Shown in pieces: positions 7,501 through 14,492 of a stretch of DNA of 36,320 nucleotides (positions are counted from its first letter, which is position 1; each line of letters begins with the position of its first letter). This stretch comes from JALHNI01 sp031367405 (GTDB lineage: Bacteria > Acidobacteriota > Terriglobia > Bryobacterales > Bryobacteraceae): NCBI GenBank assembly GCA_031367405.1, contig JANLPT010000168.1, forward strand, positions 1 to 36,320. Reading direction: 5' to 3'. The notes below the pieces were generated by a model. That model was not told where the DNA came from. It made no database searches and saw only the letters and a list, made by a program, of their open reading frames with translations. The position numbers and the translations under genes were made by a program.

Positions 7501-10162
7501 TAGACGACGCCACGGTAATTCCGCCATTGTACACGCCGGCTTGAAGGTTCGACGTACTCGCTTGCACCGTCACCTGCGCCGGAGAATTCCCGCTCGCCTG
7601 ATTCACACTCAGCCAAGATCCACCGGACGTGGTAGCAAAGGTGAGGGTATAAGGCAAGGTGGAACCCAGTAGCGAATTGATGTCGAGGGTTTGGAATAGC
7701 GTGTTGTTCACGACGTTCGAATAGAAGGCCAATGGGGTGGGGCCCACCACTAACTGGTCGAGGCCAGTGCCGCCCCCACCCGAAGTGCTGCCGGTAACGT
7801 TTAGGGTGATCGGAACACTAACGCTAGAATTCAGCGCTCCGTTAGCTTGCAGCGTAAGATTTGCCGAGTAAGTGCCCGGCGCAAGGGTCTGTAACACCGC
7901 CGAATTGATAGAAATCTGCATATTACTGGGGGTGTTAAACGAGGGAGGCGTAACGCTCAGCCAGGCACCGCCAGTCGGGTTGCCGATCTGCGTGGTGACG
8001 GGCAACGAATTGGTCGTCGCCGTTAATTGCAAGGTCTGGGCCAACGGGAACAATCCCGACTGCGCCACGTAATTAAACGTGAAACCAGAAGGGTTTGTTT
8101 GCAACTGATTCTGCGAGCTGATGCTCAAAGACGCGTTGAAGAAAGCGCCATTGTTAGACGCGCCTGTCGCGCTGACGTTGACTTGCCCGCTGTACGGCCC
8201 CGCCTGCAGCTGACTGGTATTTACTCTAAAGGTGACCTGACCCGGCGTAGTTCCGGAACCGTTGAGAATGGTGAGCCAGGGAGCGATCGTGGTGAGGTTA
8301 TAGGGAATTTGGGTGCTGGTGCTCGAGGTGAGAACAATGGTTTGATCCGGTGCCACGCCACCGGGAGTGGTGTTGAAAACAAGTTGACCCTGCGAGAACA
8401 GTAGCGTGGTGGTTCCCGTGCCGCCACCGCCGCCGCCGCCGCCGGTTACACCGGAGACCGTGAAAGTGACCGGGACCTCAACGGTCGAATTGGCCACGGG
8501 GCCATTCGCGGTGCTGACATTGATCTGCACCTTGCCGGTATAAGTGCCGTTCGCCAATCCGCTCGCATTTACCGATACATTTGCCGCAGCATTGCCGGTG
8601 ATTTGGGAGCCGCTCGGGCTGGAGAGAGTGGCAGTGAGCCACGTCTGGCCGATCACGTCTGGCACGGCACCGACCGTCGCGGTTTGGATCGGGGAAGCCG
8701 GAGTTAAGCCCAGTTGCACAAACTGCGTCGTCGGTTGCACTCCTCCGCCCACGAAGCTGAAACTCAAACTCGTCGGCAAGAACGTGACAATCTGGCTGTT
8801 CGTCACCACCATCGTCACACTGACCGTGAACTGGGCGACGCCCGGGGTGGTTGAGGTAACGGCAATCTGAGCCGTATAAGTGCCGACAGCCAGATTACCC
8901 GGACTTACCCCCACGGTTACCGTGCCTGGGGTGGAGCCACTCGCCCCCAACAACGTCAACCAACCCACGGAAGGATTGAGTGGGCTGAGGTAAGAAGGCG
9001 TGGCGGTGTAGTTGATCACGGCGCCGTTCGAAGTATTCACACTCAACGAGCGAGAGGCCGTGCTCCCTGGCTGTACGGTAATCGTTACAGCCGTCGGACT
9101 GACTACGAAAGTAGGCGGCGAGGAAACCACCAGCGTCACGGTGACGTTCGCCTGTGGCAAGCCCCCGCCTGCGAAAGTCAACGTCGCGGTGTATGTGCCA
9201 ACTCCTAAGCTGGTGGCGATCGGCGTCACGCTCAACAATGTGCCAGTGGTTCCGCTGGTCGCCGGATTCGTCTGAATCCAATTCGTCGGACCGAGACCAT
9301 AATTCACCGAGACGGTGTAGGCTACGGCCGCACCGGTCGTGACGCCCACCGAAAAAGTTTGCGGTGTGATGGGCGTGTTGCTGCCGCTGATGTAGCCAAA
9401 GGTGAGGGCGGAAGGATTAATTTGAAACTGCTGAGTGTTCGAAACGACAAATGTGACGGTGATCGTCGTCGATTGGCCACCCCCCACCGGCGTCAGCGTT
9501 AAGGTGCCGTTATAGGTATTGGCAACCAAATTGGAGGCATTCGCCGAAACAGTCAGCTGCCCCGGTGACACGCCCTGGCTATTGAATAGATTGGTCGTCA
9601 ACCAGGTGGAGCTCGAGCTCACCGTGTAGTTAATGGAACTACCCTGATTAGAGATGGCAACATTCTGCGATCCACCGCTGGCACCCGGTAACGCCGAAAA
9701 CGTTAACGCACCGGGGTTGGCGGCCAGAACGCTGGTGCCTACGCCAGTACCAACGGTAAACGTCACCAACACCTGGGTGCTCACGCCGCCGCTGAAGCCA
9801 TAGTTTATGGCACCATTCAGTGTACCGGAAGGTTGACCAGTCGGATCGGCTCGTACGGTGACGCTGACGCTCGAAGGCGGATTGCTGATGGAACAATTGG
9901 TGACCGGAGACTGGCAAGTCTGGACGGTAGCGACCACCACCTTAAGCCAGCTGGGCGTGGCGCTCATCACGAGCACTTGGCCGTTGCCCCCGTTCACGGT
10001 GAAGGTTAAGCCTTGGGTTGCCGGATTCGTCGAACTGGCGGGTGCGCTCAGTGAGATCGAGGTCGGGTTGGCGCTCACCGTCTGGGCCTTTAGCTGCGGT
10101 GCCAGGGCCAACGCGCAAAGACCAATCAGGGCGAAACTTAAAAACGAATTACCGATCTTCAT
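4514..10162 (-). CDS. Giant secreted protein of BACON/Ig-like repeats with Solibacter-type C-terminal domain
   Basis: 1,882 residues. The N-terminus MKIGNSFLSFALIGLCALA ends in LKA before Q, a Sec signal peptide. After it I count 15 repeats of about 95-110 residues, each beginning like 'LxxxPxxLxF' and containing a conserved WL, then 'TPGxxTVSVNxxxLxxGTYSG' and 'xxxPVTLxV'. This is the BACON/Ig-like beta-sandwich pattern. A poly-Gly linker sits near 8430-8450. The last 240 residues (from SPNITGFANAATF) match the uncharacterised C-terminal domain known from Solibacter (TIGR03437 type): GMIISLVGTNLG, YASATQINAVVPY, TAPGIFT and YVTGEG. The frame is open to 10333, but ATG 10162 has GGAGGAG 6 nt upstream and lies 108 nt inside a strong promoter. 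Likely surface or extracellular; carbohydrate or adhesion role is only inferred. Confidence 0.9.
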   Translation of the reverse strand: MKIGNSFLSFALIGLCALALAPQLKAQTVSANPTSISLSAPASSTNPATQGLTFTVNGGNGQVLVMSATPSWLKVVVATVQTCQSPVTNCSISNPPSSVSVTVRADPTGQPSGTLNGAINYGFSGGVSTQVLVTFTVGTGVGTSVLAANPGALTFSALPGASGGSQNVAISNQGSSINYTVSSSSTWLTTNLFNSQGVSPGQLTVSANASNLVANTYNGTLTLTPVGGGQSTTITVTFVVSNTQQFQINPSALTFGYISGSNTPITPQTFSVGVTTGAAVAYTVSVNYGLGPTNWIQTNPATSGTTGTLLSVTPIATSLGVGTYTATLTFAGGGLPQANVTVTLVVSSPPTFVVSPTAVTITVQPGSTASRSLSVNTSNGAVINYTATPSYLSPLNPSVGWLTLLGASGSTPGTVTVGVSPGNLAVGTYTAQIAVTSTTPGVAQFTVSVTMVVTNSQIVTFLPTSLSFSFVGGGVQPTTQFVQLGLTPASPIQTATVGAVPDVIGQTWLTATLSSPSGSQITGNAAANVSVNASGLANGTYTGKVQINVSTANGPVANSTVEVPVTFTVSGVTGGGGGGGGTGTTTLLFSQGQLVFNTTPGGVAPDQTIVLTSSTSTQIPYNLTTIAPWLTILNGSGTTPGQVTFRVNTSQLQAGPYSGQVNVSATGASNNGAFFNASLSISSQNQLQTNPSGFTFNYVAQSGLFPLAQTLQLTATTNSLPVTTQIGNPTGGAWLSVTPPSFNTPSNMQISINSAVLQTLAPGTYSANLTLQANGALNSSVSVPITLNVTGSTSGGGGTGLDQLVVGPTPLAFYSNVVNNTLFQTLDINSLLGSTLPYTLTFATTSGGSWLSVNQASGNSPAQVTVQASTSNLQAGVYNGGITVASSTATNSGITIPVTLTVSTATNLVASQSGVTFNYVAGGSGALLQRVITITTTNNVSVPISVSTNSATGLLTVSTNSNTTPASITISLNPSSFPLGTAFGTVFVNTTAGGVGNSPLSLPVTLIVTGTGGGTGTAQLAASPNSLTFVGQPGGASPQQRAVQVTSSGTAISYSVTSNSPWLSAGPSSGSTPGTITVSVNPASLTVGTYSGQVTISGGGSTVNLPVTFEVTNNPVLQLNQQSVTFNYQTGQALPPPRPILVTTSNGSSVVATVNVGTSSGGNWLQTSAISVQTPGAFALSLVSGIASTLSPGTYAGTVTVSASGVSGNNAVINVTLNVSSTGLLTMSTTPITFNAQFNGNQPPTQIRQITATSGSLNVSVSSSTTTGIGWLTASVNTNTTPATLTIAASPFGLGTGIYSGTVTVSSGGASVGTLVIPVTLNVSSLPLISVDKSELIYGSGGTSGTQPQTIQISSSSTNFNYTVNASVSNSPTNWLTVSSVNGVTPSSLVVNVSPALLGDGTYFGTIVISAPSTGNTPLVIPVTLTVNNATALQVTPISLSFTQVQGGAVSTTAQQLGVTSQQQVSFSYTAAVQSPVGGNWLNVQQSGGQTNGFLLASLNNSASSLPAGVYTATITVFGSNSPNQVQVPVTLTVVPSASLQVTPITLSFTGRVGQPNPQAQLVQLASSNAATQLAYNVSSDAVWLTGTPVTGTTPATLSVAVNLAALPAGVFSGTGRLTVTPSGSSGLASGQPVVITVNLQVDQVPSPNITGFANAATFQPGSLSPGMIISLVGTNLGPTSATNGQIVGGRFTTALVGVRVLFDGIPAPVLYASATQINAVVPYGLAGRASSRMSVEYNNIASNTIEPRLVDTAPGIFTADGRQAAMINENGTFNGPSNPAPTGSIVVIYVTGEGSTSPAGVDGEVIGSNLKRPLGAVRVRVGGIEVPATEIFYAGSAPTLVSGLMQINFRLPAATPTGISTSVEVFVGTGQSQPGVTMSVR

Positions 10163-10276
10163 TGAGATCTCCTCCAAGGAAACTGAGACAAAATTGATTC
10201 TGGGGCCAAAAAAGGATTCAAAATAGCAGGACGCTGGGTAGAAAGACGGATGGGGACGCGGGCGGGATACAACAAT

Positions 10277-10305
10277 GTTATACCGACTGGCATGGCAGTT
10301 GTCAA
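10277..10305 (-). promoter_or_regulatory. Sigma-70-type promoter of the BACON-repeat gene
   Basis: On the minus strand TTGACA (10305-10300) is separated by exactly 17 nt from TATAAC (10282-10277), an almost perfect housekeeping promoter. Transcription would start near 10270 and give a leader of about 108 nt. A perfect dyad GCTTCGC-AA-GCGAAGC (10313-10328) sits directly upstream of the -35 box and could bind a regulator or simply be a hairpin after the upstream hydrolase gene. Confidence 0.78.
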
Positions 10306-10357
10306 GGGCCTTGCTTCGCAAGCGAAGCTGCAAATCCCTTATTTCCTTTAATTAAGC

Positions 10358-11371
10358 TTAACGTGGGTTGTAAATTTTTTCAAACTTGTTTCTGAAGTTT
10401 AACAACCGGAACTTTCCCGTGGGCTCCACCGTGAGCAAAAGATTGCTTCCGCCAGGCGATTGCAGATTCGCAATGTAGGGGTCTTCTGCATTCGCCTCTT
10501 TTGCCGCCGCGACCGCAAAGTGAAGTTGCCACAGATCTTCCAAACCGGGCGAGGCTTTGAAGATTTTCCAGGACGAGGCATCGCCGCCCTTCTTGGCACC
10601 ATTGTTCATCACGATAACGCGGGGGGCCAAGGTATGCACCAGCGCCGCTGGGTTCGATTGGTTTGAGCCGTGGTGGGTAGAGAGCAGCACATCCACCTTG
10701 CCGAGTTTATCCGCCGGACAAACCAGGTCGGTTTCCTTGTTCCAGGTGAGGTCGCCCAAGTCGGCGAAGCGGAACTTACCGTAGGCGAGGATAAACCCTA
10801 CGCTGCGGGCATTTTCGGAAGGGTCAGGTTCTTTGCGAGGGGCGGCGGTGCAGATCGGGTTTGCACCGCTAGCGCCGGGCAGCGGTTGCGCCAATAACTC
10901 GCCGCGCGCGGAGACGATCTTGATGTCGAGCCCCTTTAACGGAACGCTATCGCCCGGCTTGACGATGGTCGTGGTGCCCTTGGCGGCGGCGCGATCCCAG
11001 GCTTCCTGCAGATTGCCGGGACCCTTGCCCGTTTCCGTATTCTTGCCATGCACGATGAAGTTGGCCACTGGGAAGCGTTCGACGAGTTGCGTGATGCCGC
11101 CGACATGGTCACTGTGGAAGTGCGTGATCAGCAGATGATCGATGCGCTTGAGGCCCGCCTTCCTGGCAGTCTTCACGATGCGGTCAGCGTCGCGGCCCTG
11201 AAGGCCCGGCCAGCCGGTATCCACCAGCAGCGACTGGCCGGAGGGCGACACGATCAGCGTACACTGCCCGCCTTCCACATCGATAAAGTAGATGGACAAT
11301 TGCTTGGCCGCGAATGCAGGCAGAGCAACCAGGAGTACTAAGAGGGGCAGGACTTTCTGCATGCGAGTCAT
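10358..11371 (-). CDS. Secreted metallo-beta-lactamase-fold hydrolase (ComEC C-terminal-like)
   Basis: 337 residues. A signal peptide (residues 1-22, core VLPLLVLLVALPAFAA) precedes an MBL domain beginning LSIYFIDVEGGQCTLI. The metal-binding motif THFHSDHVGG is at about residues 83-92; later ligands are plausible in DLGDLTW and STHHGSNQSN. The FIDVxxGxxxLI start resembles the MBL domain of ComEC/Rec2-type proteins, but here it is free-standing and exported. The substrate is unknown. The start at 11371 (MTRMQKV) or the ATG at 11362 (MQKV) are both possible. It diverges from the zinc-ribbon gene. A 195-bp gap with its own promoter separates it from the BACON-repeat gene. Confidence 0.85.
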   Translation of the reverse strand: MTRMQKVLPLLVLLVALPAFAAKQLSIYFIDVEGGQCTLIVSPSGQSLLVDTGWPGLQGRDADRIVKTARKAGLKRIDHLLITHFHSDHVGGITQLVERFPVANFIVHGKNTETGKGPGNLQEAWDRAAAKGTTTIVKPGDSVPLKGLDIKIVSARGELLAQPLPGASGANPICTAAPRKEPDPSENARSVGFILAYGKFRFADLGDLTWNKETDLVCPADKLGKVDVLLSTHHGSNQSNPAALVHTLAPRVIVMNNGAKKGGDASSWKIFKASPGLEDLWQLHFAVAAAKEANAEDPYIANLQSPGGSNLLLTVEPTGKFRLLNFRNKFEKIYNPR

Positions 11372-11461
11372 CCTATCATGATGTTAGGAACCTGGGACGT
11401 CGCGCTTCCGTAATAAATTGCAGGCGAGGTCTCCCGCCTATCCGTTTCGAAAGATTCAACT

Positions 11462-11938
11462 ATGCCTTTTTGCAGCAACTGTGGCGCACCGGTGAACCCG
11501 GGAGACGTCTTTTGTGGAAAATGCGGCGGACGCCAGCCCGGCTCCAGTATGGGTGCCACTACTGGCACGCCTGCGGCCCCAGCGGTGGGTGTCCGCGCCA
11601 GCGGCATCACTCCACAAACGGCGGCCACCCTCTGCTACGTGCCTTGGTTTGGCTGGATCGCCTCCATCTACGTCCTCGCCTCAGAACGCTTCCGCCGGGA
11701 GCGCGACACTCGCTTCCACGCCTTTCAGGGGCTTTATCTCTTCGTCGTCTGGCTGGTGGTGGATCGCGTGATCGCCCCCATGTTCGGCTGGGGATTCATG
11801 CCCAATTTAGGCTGGCCCATGCGGCTAGCGGTGGTCGGGGCGGGTATTTTTATGCTGGTGAAGACCAGCCAGCGGGAGCGCTTCAAGCTGCCCGTGCTGG
11901 GCGATCTGGCCGAGAAATCCGCGAGCGAACAAAATTAG
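11462..11938 (+). CDS. Zinc-ribbon membrane protein (DUF4870-like)
   Basis: 158 residues. The N-terminus MPFCSNCGAPVNPGDVFCGKCGG is a two-CxxC zinc ribbon (residues 4-21). A flexible Ala/Pro/Gly linker follows. The C-terminal half holds two or three hydrophobic segments, starting at ATLCYVPWFGWIASIYVLA, followed by the charged RFRRERDTRFHAFQGLYLF. That order resembles DUF4870-type small membrane proteins. Function is unknown. It stands alone between a divergent hydrolase gene and the arginine operon, whose promoter starts only a few bases after its stop codon. Confidence 0.8.
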   Translation: MPFCSNCGAPVNPGDVFCGKCGGRQPGSSMGATTGTPAAPAVGVRASGITPQTAATLCYVPWFGWIASIYVLASERFRRERDTRFHAFQGLYLFVVWLVVDRVIAPMFGWGFMPNLGWPMRLAVVGAGIFMLVKTSQRERFKLPVLGDLAEKSASEQN

Positions 11939-11944
11939 GCCCGT

Positions 11945-11978
11945 GTTATAATTATTCATTAGGCTGAATAATTAATCA
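11945..11978 (+). promoter_or_regulatory. argC promoter with tandem ArgR-type boxes
   Basis: TATAAT at 11947-11952 is a perfect -10. Over it lie two sites similar to the ARG-box core TGAATWWWWATTCA: GTTATAATTATTCA (11945-11958, 11 of 14) and TGAATAATTAATCA (11965-11978, 13 of 14). They are 6 bp apart, close to the spacing of paired E. coli ARG boxes. Together they form a perfect dyad of 10-bp arms, TAATTATTCA (11949-11958) and TGAATAATTA (11965-11974). The second site covers the region where a ribosome would bind and reaches the first base of the argC start codon. Binding by ArgR is inference. No clear -35 was seen. Confidence 0.68.
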
Positions 11979-12994
11979 TGAAGACTTTAATGGGGATTGT
12001 TGGCTTCCGGGGCTATAGCGGCGCGGAGCTGATTCGCTTATTAAATGGGCATCCTCAAGCGAGCCCCGTGCTGATGGAGCATCGGCCAGACCAGCAGCCA
12101 GACCAGCAGCCAGTCCCGGGTGACCGGCCAGTTCCGGTGGGCCATCCCGGCCCACCCCGCATGGCGGCGACACCCCAAGCGGCGCGCGACGCCGGCGTCG
12201 CCACCGTCTTCCTTGCCACCCCGCACGAAGTGTCGATTGAACTCGCGCCCGCGTTCCTCGCCGCCGGCCTTCGCGTCATTGACCTCAGCGGTGCCTTCCG
12301 CCTGCGCACACCCGAGGTCTACCACCGTTGGTACCAAGCACCGCCCGTGCCGGCCGCCCTGCTGGCCGAAGCCGTCTATGGCTTGCCCGAGTTCTACCGT
12401 GAACAAATTCGCGGCACCAGGTTCGTCTCCAACCCCGGCTGCTATCCCACGGCCGCTAACCTCGCGTTGCGCCCCCTCGTCCAAGCCGGCGTCCTCGATC
12501 TCGCCGCCGGTATCGTCTGCGATGCCAAGAGCGGCGTCTCCGGCGCGGGCCGCAAGCCAAGCCTCAAAACTCATTTCTGCGAGGTGACCGGCAACTTTTC
12601 GGCTTACTCGATTCTGCAACACCGGCACGTGCCCGAAGTGCTGCAAAACTCCGGGATCGAGGAGAGCCAGTTTAGCTTCACGGCGCAGTTGATTCCGGTC
12701 CATCGTGGCATTTTGGAAACGATCTATGTCCGGCTGAATCAGGACGTGGATCTGGCGGCCATCTACGCCGAAGCCTACGCCGGCGAGCCGTTTATCCGCC
12801 GCTATGCTGCGGGCCAAGTGCCGGACCTTCAGGCCGTCGCGGGCACCAATTTCTGCGACCTGGGAGTGGTGCAGGACGGCCGGCGCGCCGTCATCGTCGC
12901 GGCCATCGATAATTTGGTGAAGGGCGCGGCCGGGCAAGCCGTACAGAATCTGAACCTGATGTCCGGTTGGGCGGAAACGGACGGCCTTTTATGA
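11978..12994 (+). CDS. argC: N-acetyl-gamma-glutamyl-phosphate reductase
   Basis: NADPH-dependent third step of arginine synthesis. 338 residues, normal for the short ArgC type. The Rossmann start reads GIVGFRGYSGAELIRLL, and the catalytic cysteine is in SNPGCYPTAA (about residue 155). Other family motifs are FLATPHEVS, VIDLSGAFRL, DAKSGVSGAGRKP and the histidine-bearing LIPVHRGILETIY. The stretch at about residues 33-62 is unusually rich in Pro, Gln and Arg and includes a DQQPDQQP duplication from a 12-bp tandem repeat at 12086-12109. The gene starts directly under a probable ArgR operator and its stop overlaps argB as ATGA. No good Shine-Dalgarno sequence precedes the ATG. Confidence 0.95.
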   Translation: MKTLMGIVGFRGYSGAELIRLLNGHPQASPVLMEHRPDQQPDQQPVPGDRPVPVGHPGPPRMAATPQAARDAGVATVFLATPHEVSIELAPAFLAAGLRVIDLSGAFRLRTPEVYHRWYQAPPVPAALLAEAVYGLPEFYREQIRGTRFVSNPGCYPTAANLALRPLVQAGVLDLAAGIVCDAKSGVSGAGRKPSLKTHFCEVTGNFSAYSILQHRHVPEVLQNSGIEESQFSFTAQLIPVHRGILETIYVRLNQDVDLAAIYAEAYAGEPFIRRYAAGQVPDLQAVAGTNFCDLGVVQDGRRAVIVAAIDNLVKGAAGQAVQNLNLMSGWAETDGLL

Positions 12995-13761
12995 AGTTGC
13001 TCGTGAAATTGGGCGGCACGCTACTGGACGAGCCCGCCTCGCGGCAACGTTTGGCCACGGAATTGGCGGCGATCGCACGCGACCATGATCTCGTCGTGGT
13101 GCATGGCGGCGGCAAGCAAATGACGCGTTACCTCGCCGAACGCGGCGTCGAAAGCACGTTTATACATGGTTTGCGCGTGACGACACCGGATGTCGTCGAT
13201 GCCATTCTGAAGGTTTTCGCGGGCACGGTGAACCATGAGCTTGTCGCCGCGCTCGTCGCCGCCGGTGCCCGGCCGGTCGGCCTCACCGGCATCGACGCCG
13301 CCCTTACTGAAGCGGTGAAAGTTTCACCGGATCTGGGCCAAGTGGGCCAGCCGGTCAGCACCAACCCCGCCCTTCTCCAGCTACTTACCACGCACGGCTA
13401 CACGCCCGTGGTGGCCTGTGTGGCCGGCAATCGGCAAGGCGAAATCTTCAACGTCAATGCCGACCAGATGGCCGTCAGCGTCGCGGCGGGCTTCGGCGCG
13501 AAACGCCTCGTCTTTCTCACCGACGTCCCCGGCGTCAAAGGTGCCGACGGAAAAGTGATCGCCATACTCACCTCCGCCGCTGCCCAGGCTTTGATCGCCG
13601 AAGGCGTGGCCACCGGGGGCATGGAGGCGAAACTCGTCTCCGCCGGTGAGGCGTTGGCCTCCGGAGTCCACTCAGTCACCATCGCCCCCGGCGTGGCTCC
13701 CGGCATTCTGGTGCAACTGCTGAACGGCGAGGCCGTTGGCACGCGGATGATCGCCCAATGA
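12991..13761 (+). CDS. argB: Acetylglutamate kinase
   Basis: Phosphorylates N-acetylglutamate, the second step of arginine synthesis and often the arginine-inhibited one. 256 residues in the amino-acid-kinase fold: KLGGTLLDE at the start, VVVHGGGKQMTRYL (substrate loop), GLRVTTPDVVD, NVNADQMAVSVA, LVFLTDVPGVKG and GGMEAKLVSA near the end. ATG 12991 overlaps the argC stop by four bases (ATGA) and is the natural start; an upstream in-frame ATG at 12967 lies inside argC. The N-terminus is short, without the extra helix found in arginine-sensitive kinases, so feedback control may act on another enzyme (inference). Confidence 0.95.
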   Translation: MKLLVKLGGTLLDEPASRQRLATELAAIARDHDLVVVHGGGKQMTRYLAERGVESTFIHGLRVTTPDVVDAILKVFAGTVNHELVAALVAAGARPVGLTGIDAALTEAVKVSPDLGQVGQPVSTNPALLQLLTTHGYTPVVACVAGNRQGEIFNVNADQMAVSVAAGFGAKRLVFLTDVPGVKGADGKVIAILTSAAAQALIAEGVATGGMEAKLVSAGEALASGVHSVTIAPGVAPGILVQLLNGEAVGTRMIAQ

Positions 13762-14321
13762 CCGCCACCGTCAGAAAAGCGACGCTCGCCGACGTGCGCC
13801 CCATGGCCAAACTGATCCAGCGTTATGCCGACACAACAGTCATGCTGCCGCGCAATGAATTCGAACTCGCCGAGCATGTGCGCGACTTCATGATCGCGGT
13901 GGACGAGTCCGGCGAGCTGGCCGGATGCGGAGCGTTGCATATTTACACGCCCACGGTAGCCGAGGTCCGCTCACTGGGGGTGGATCCGGACCTCAAAACG
14001 CAGGGAATCGGCCGGCGCATTGTCGACGCTCTCGTCCTCGAAGGGGAGCAACTGGGCCTCCGCTCGATTTTCGCCTTTACCTACGTCCCCGGCTTTTTCC
14101 ACAAGCTCCACTTTGACCTGGTGGACCGTGCCGAGCTCCCGTTGAAGGCGTGGAAGGATTGCCTGCGCTGCCCCAAACTTCAGGCGTGTGATGAAATTGC
14201 CGTCATTCGTAGAATAAATACTCACCTAGTACTACCCCCCATTGCCCCCATTGAGGGGGGAGCATTCACCCTATTCCCTGAACCCCAAAGCAGGTATCCG
14301 GTGCTCAAGTCGATGGGCTGA
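13758..14321 (+). CDS. argA: N-acetylglutamate synthase, short GNAT type
   Basis: 187 residues of a GNAT acetyltransferase whose motifs fit the free-standing N-acetylglutamate synthases: VRKATLADVRPM, MLPRNEFELAEHVRDF, AEVRSLGVDPDLKTQGIGRRIV (acetyl-CoA loop), FTYVPGFFHKLHF and the terminal CPKLQACDEIAV. It would make the first intermediate of arginine synthesis from glutamate and acetyl-CoA. It overlaps argB by four bases (ATGA), so argC, argB and this gene form one unit. After the conserved DEIAVIRR the frame runs about 33 residues further through a C-rich hairpin repeat, so the tail is probably a recent addition. A broader GNAT function is possible but the context favours argA. Confidence 0.85.
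   Translation: MTATVRKATLADVRPMAKLIQRYADTTVMLPRNEFELAEHVRDFMIAVDESGELAGCGALHIYTPTVAEVRSLGVDPDLKTQGIGRRIVDALVLEGEQLGLRSIFAFTYVPGFFHKLHFDLVDRAELPLKAWKDCLRCPKLQACDEIAVIRRINTHLVLPPIAPIEGGAFTLFPEPQSRYPVLKSMG
14231..14260. repeat. C-rich palindromic element, copy 2
   Basis: ACTACCCCCCATTG is followed by CCCCC (14245-14249), loop ATTGA and GGGGGG (14255-14260). It resembles the block after manA at 4370-4425. It lies inside the 3' end of the acetyltransferase frame and encodes part of its non-conserved tail. No T-run follows. Confidence 0.4.
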
Positions 14322-14426
14322 TTTGTTACGTCTCAACGACTTACCACCCCTAGAATCGTTCCCACTCCCTACATTGCCATACCCGCAAAAGAGTCTTTCG
14401 TAAGTACTTTGTTTTCAATGGTTTTT

Positions 14427-14466
14427 GCGATATCACAGAGGGATAGCGTTTTTCGCGTGCTATCGC
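14427..14466 (+). promoter_or_regulatory. Leader with mutually exclusive hairpins before the molybdopterin-domain gene
   Basis: GCTATCGC (14459-14466) can pair with GATAGC (14442-14447) through GCTATC, or with GCGATA (14427-14432) through TATCGC. The two pairings exclude each other. The structure ends 26 nt before the start codon, just upstream of GGAGGA. This may be chance; no known riboswitch class was recognised. Confidence 0.25.
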
Positions 14467-14492
14467 GGAAAAGCGGAGGAGTGTAGTCGAGA

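Noticed and set aside
5046..9342. Many plus-strand frames opposite the giant gene
   Set aside because: They mirror the repeat structure on the other strand and show no family motifs or ribosome sites.
10163..10333. 57-residue N-terminal extension of the giant protein
   Set aside because: It lies partly upstream of the TTGACA/TATAAC promoter and before a clear signal peptide; ATG 10162 has a strong Shine-Dalgarno sequence.
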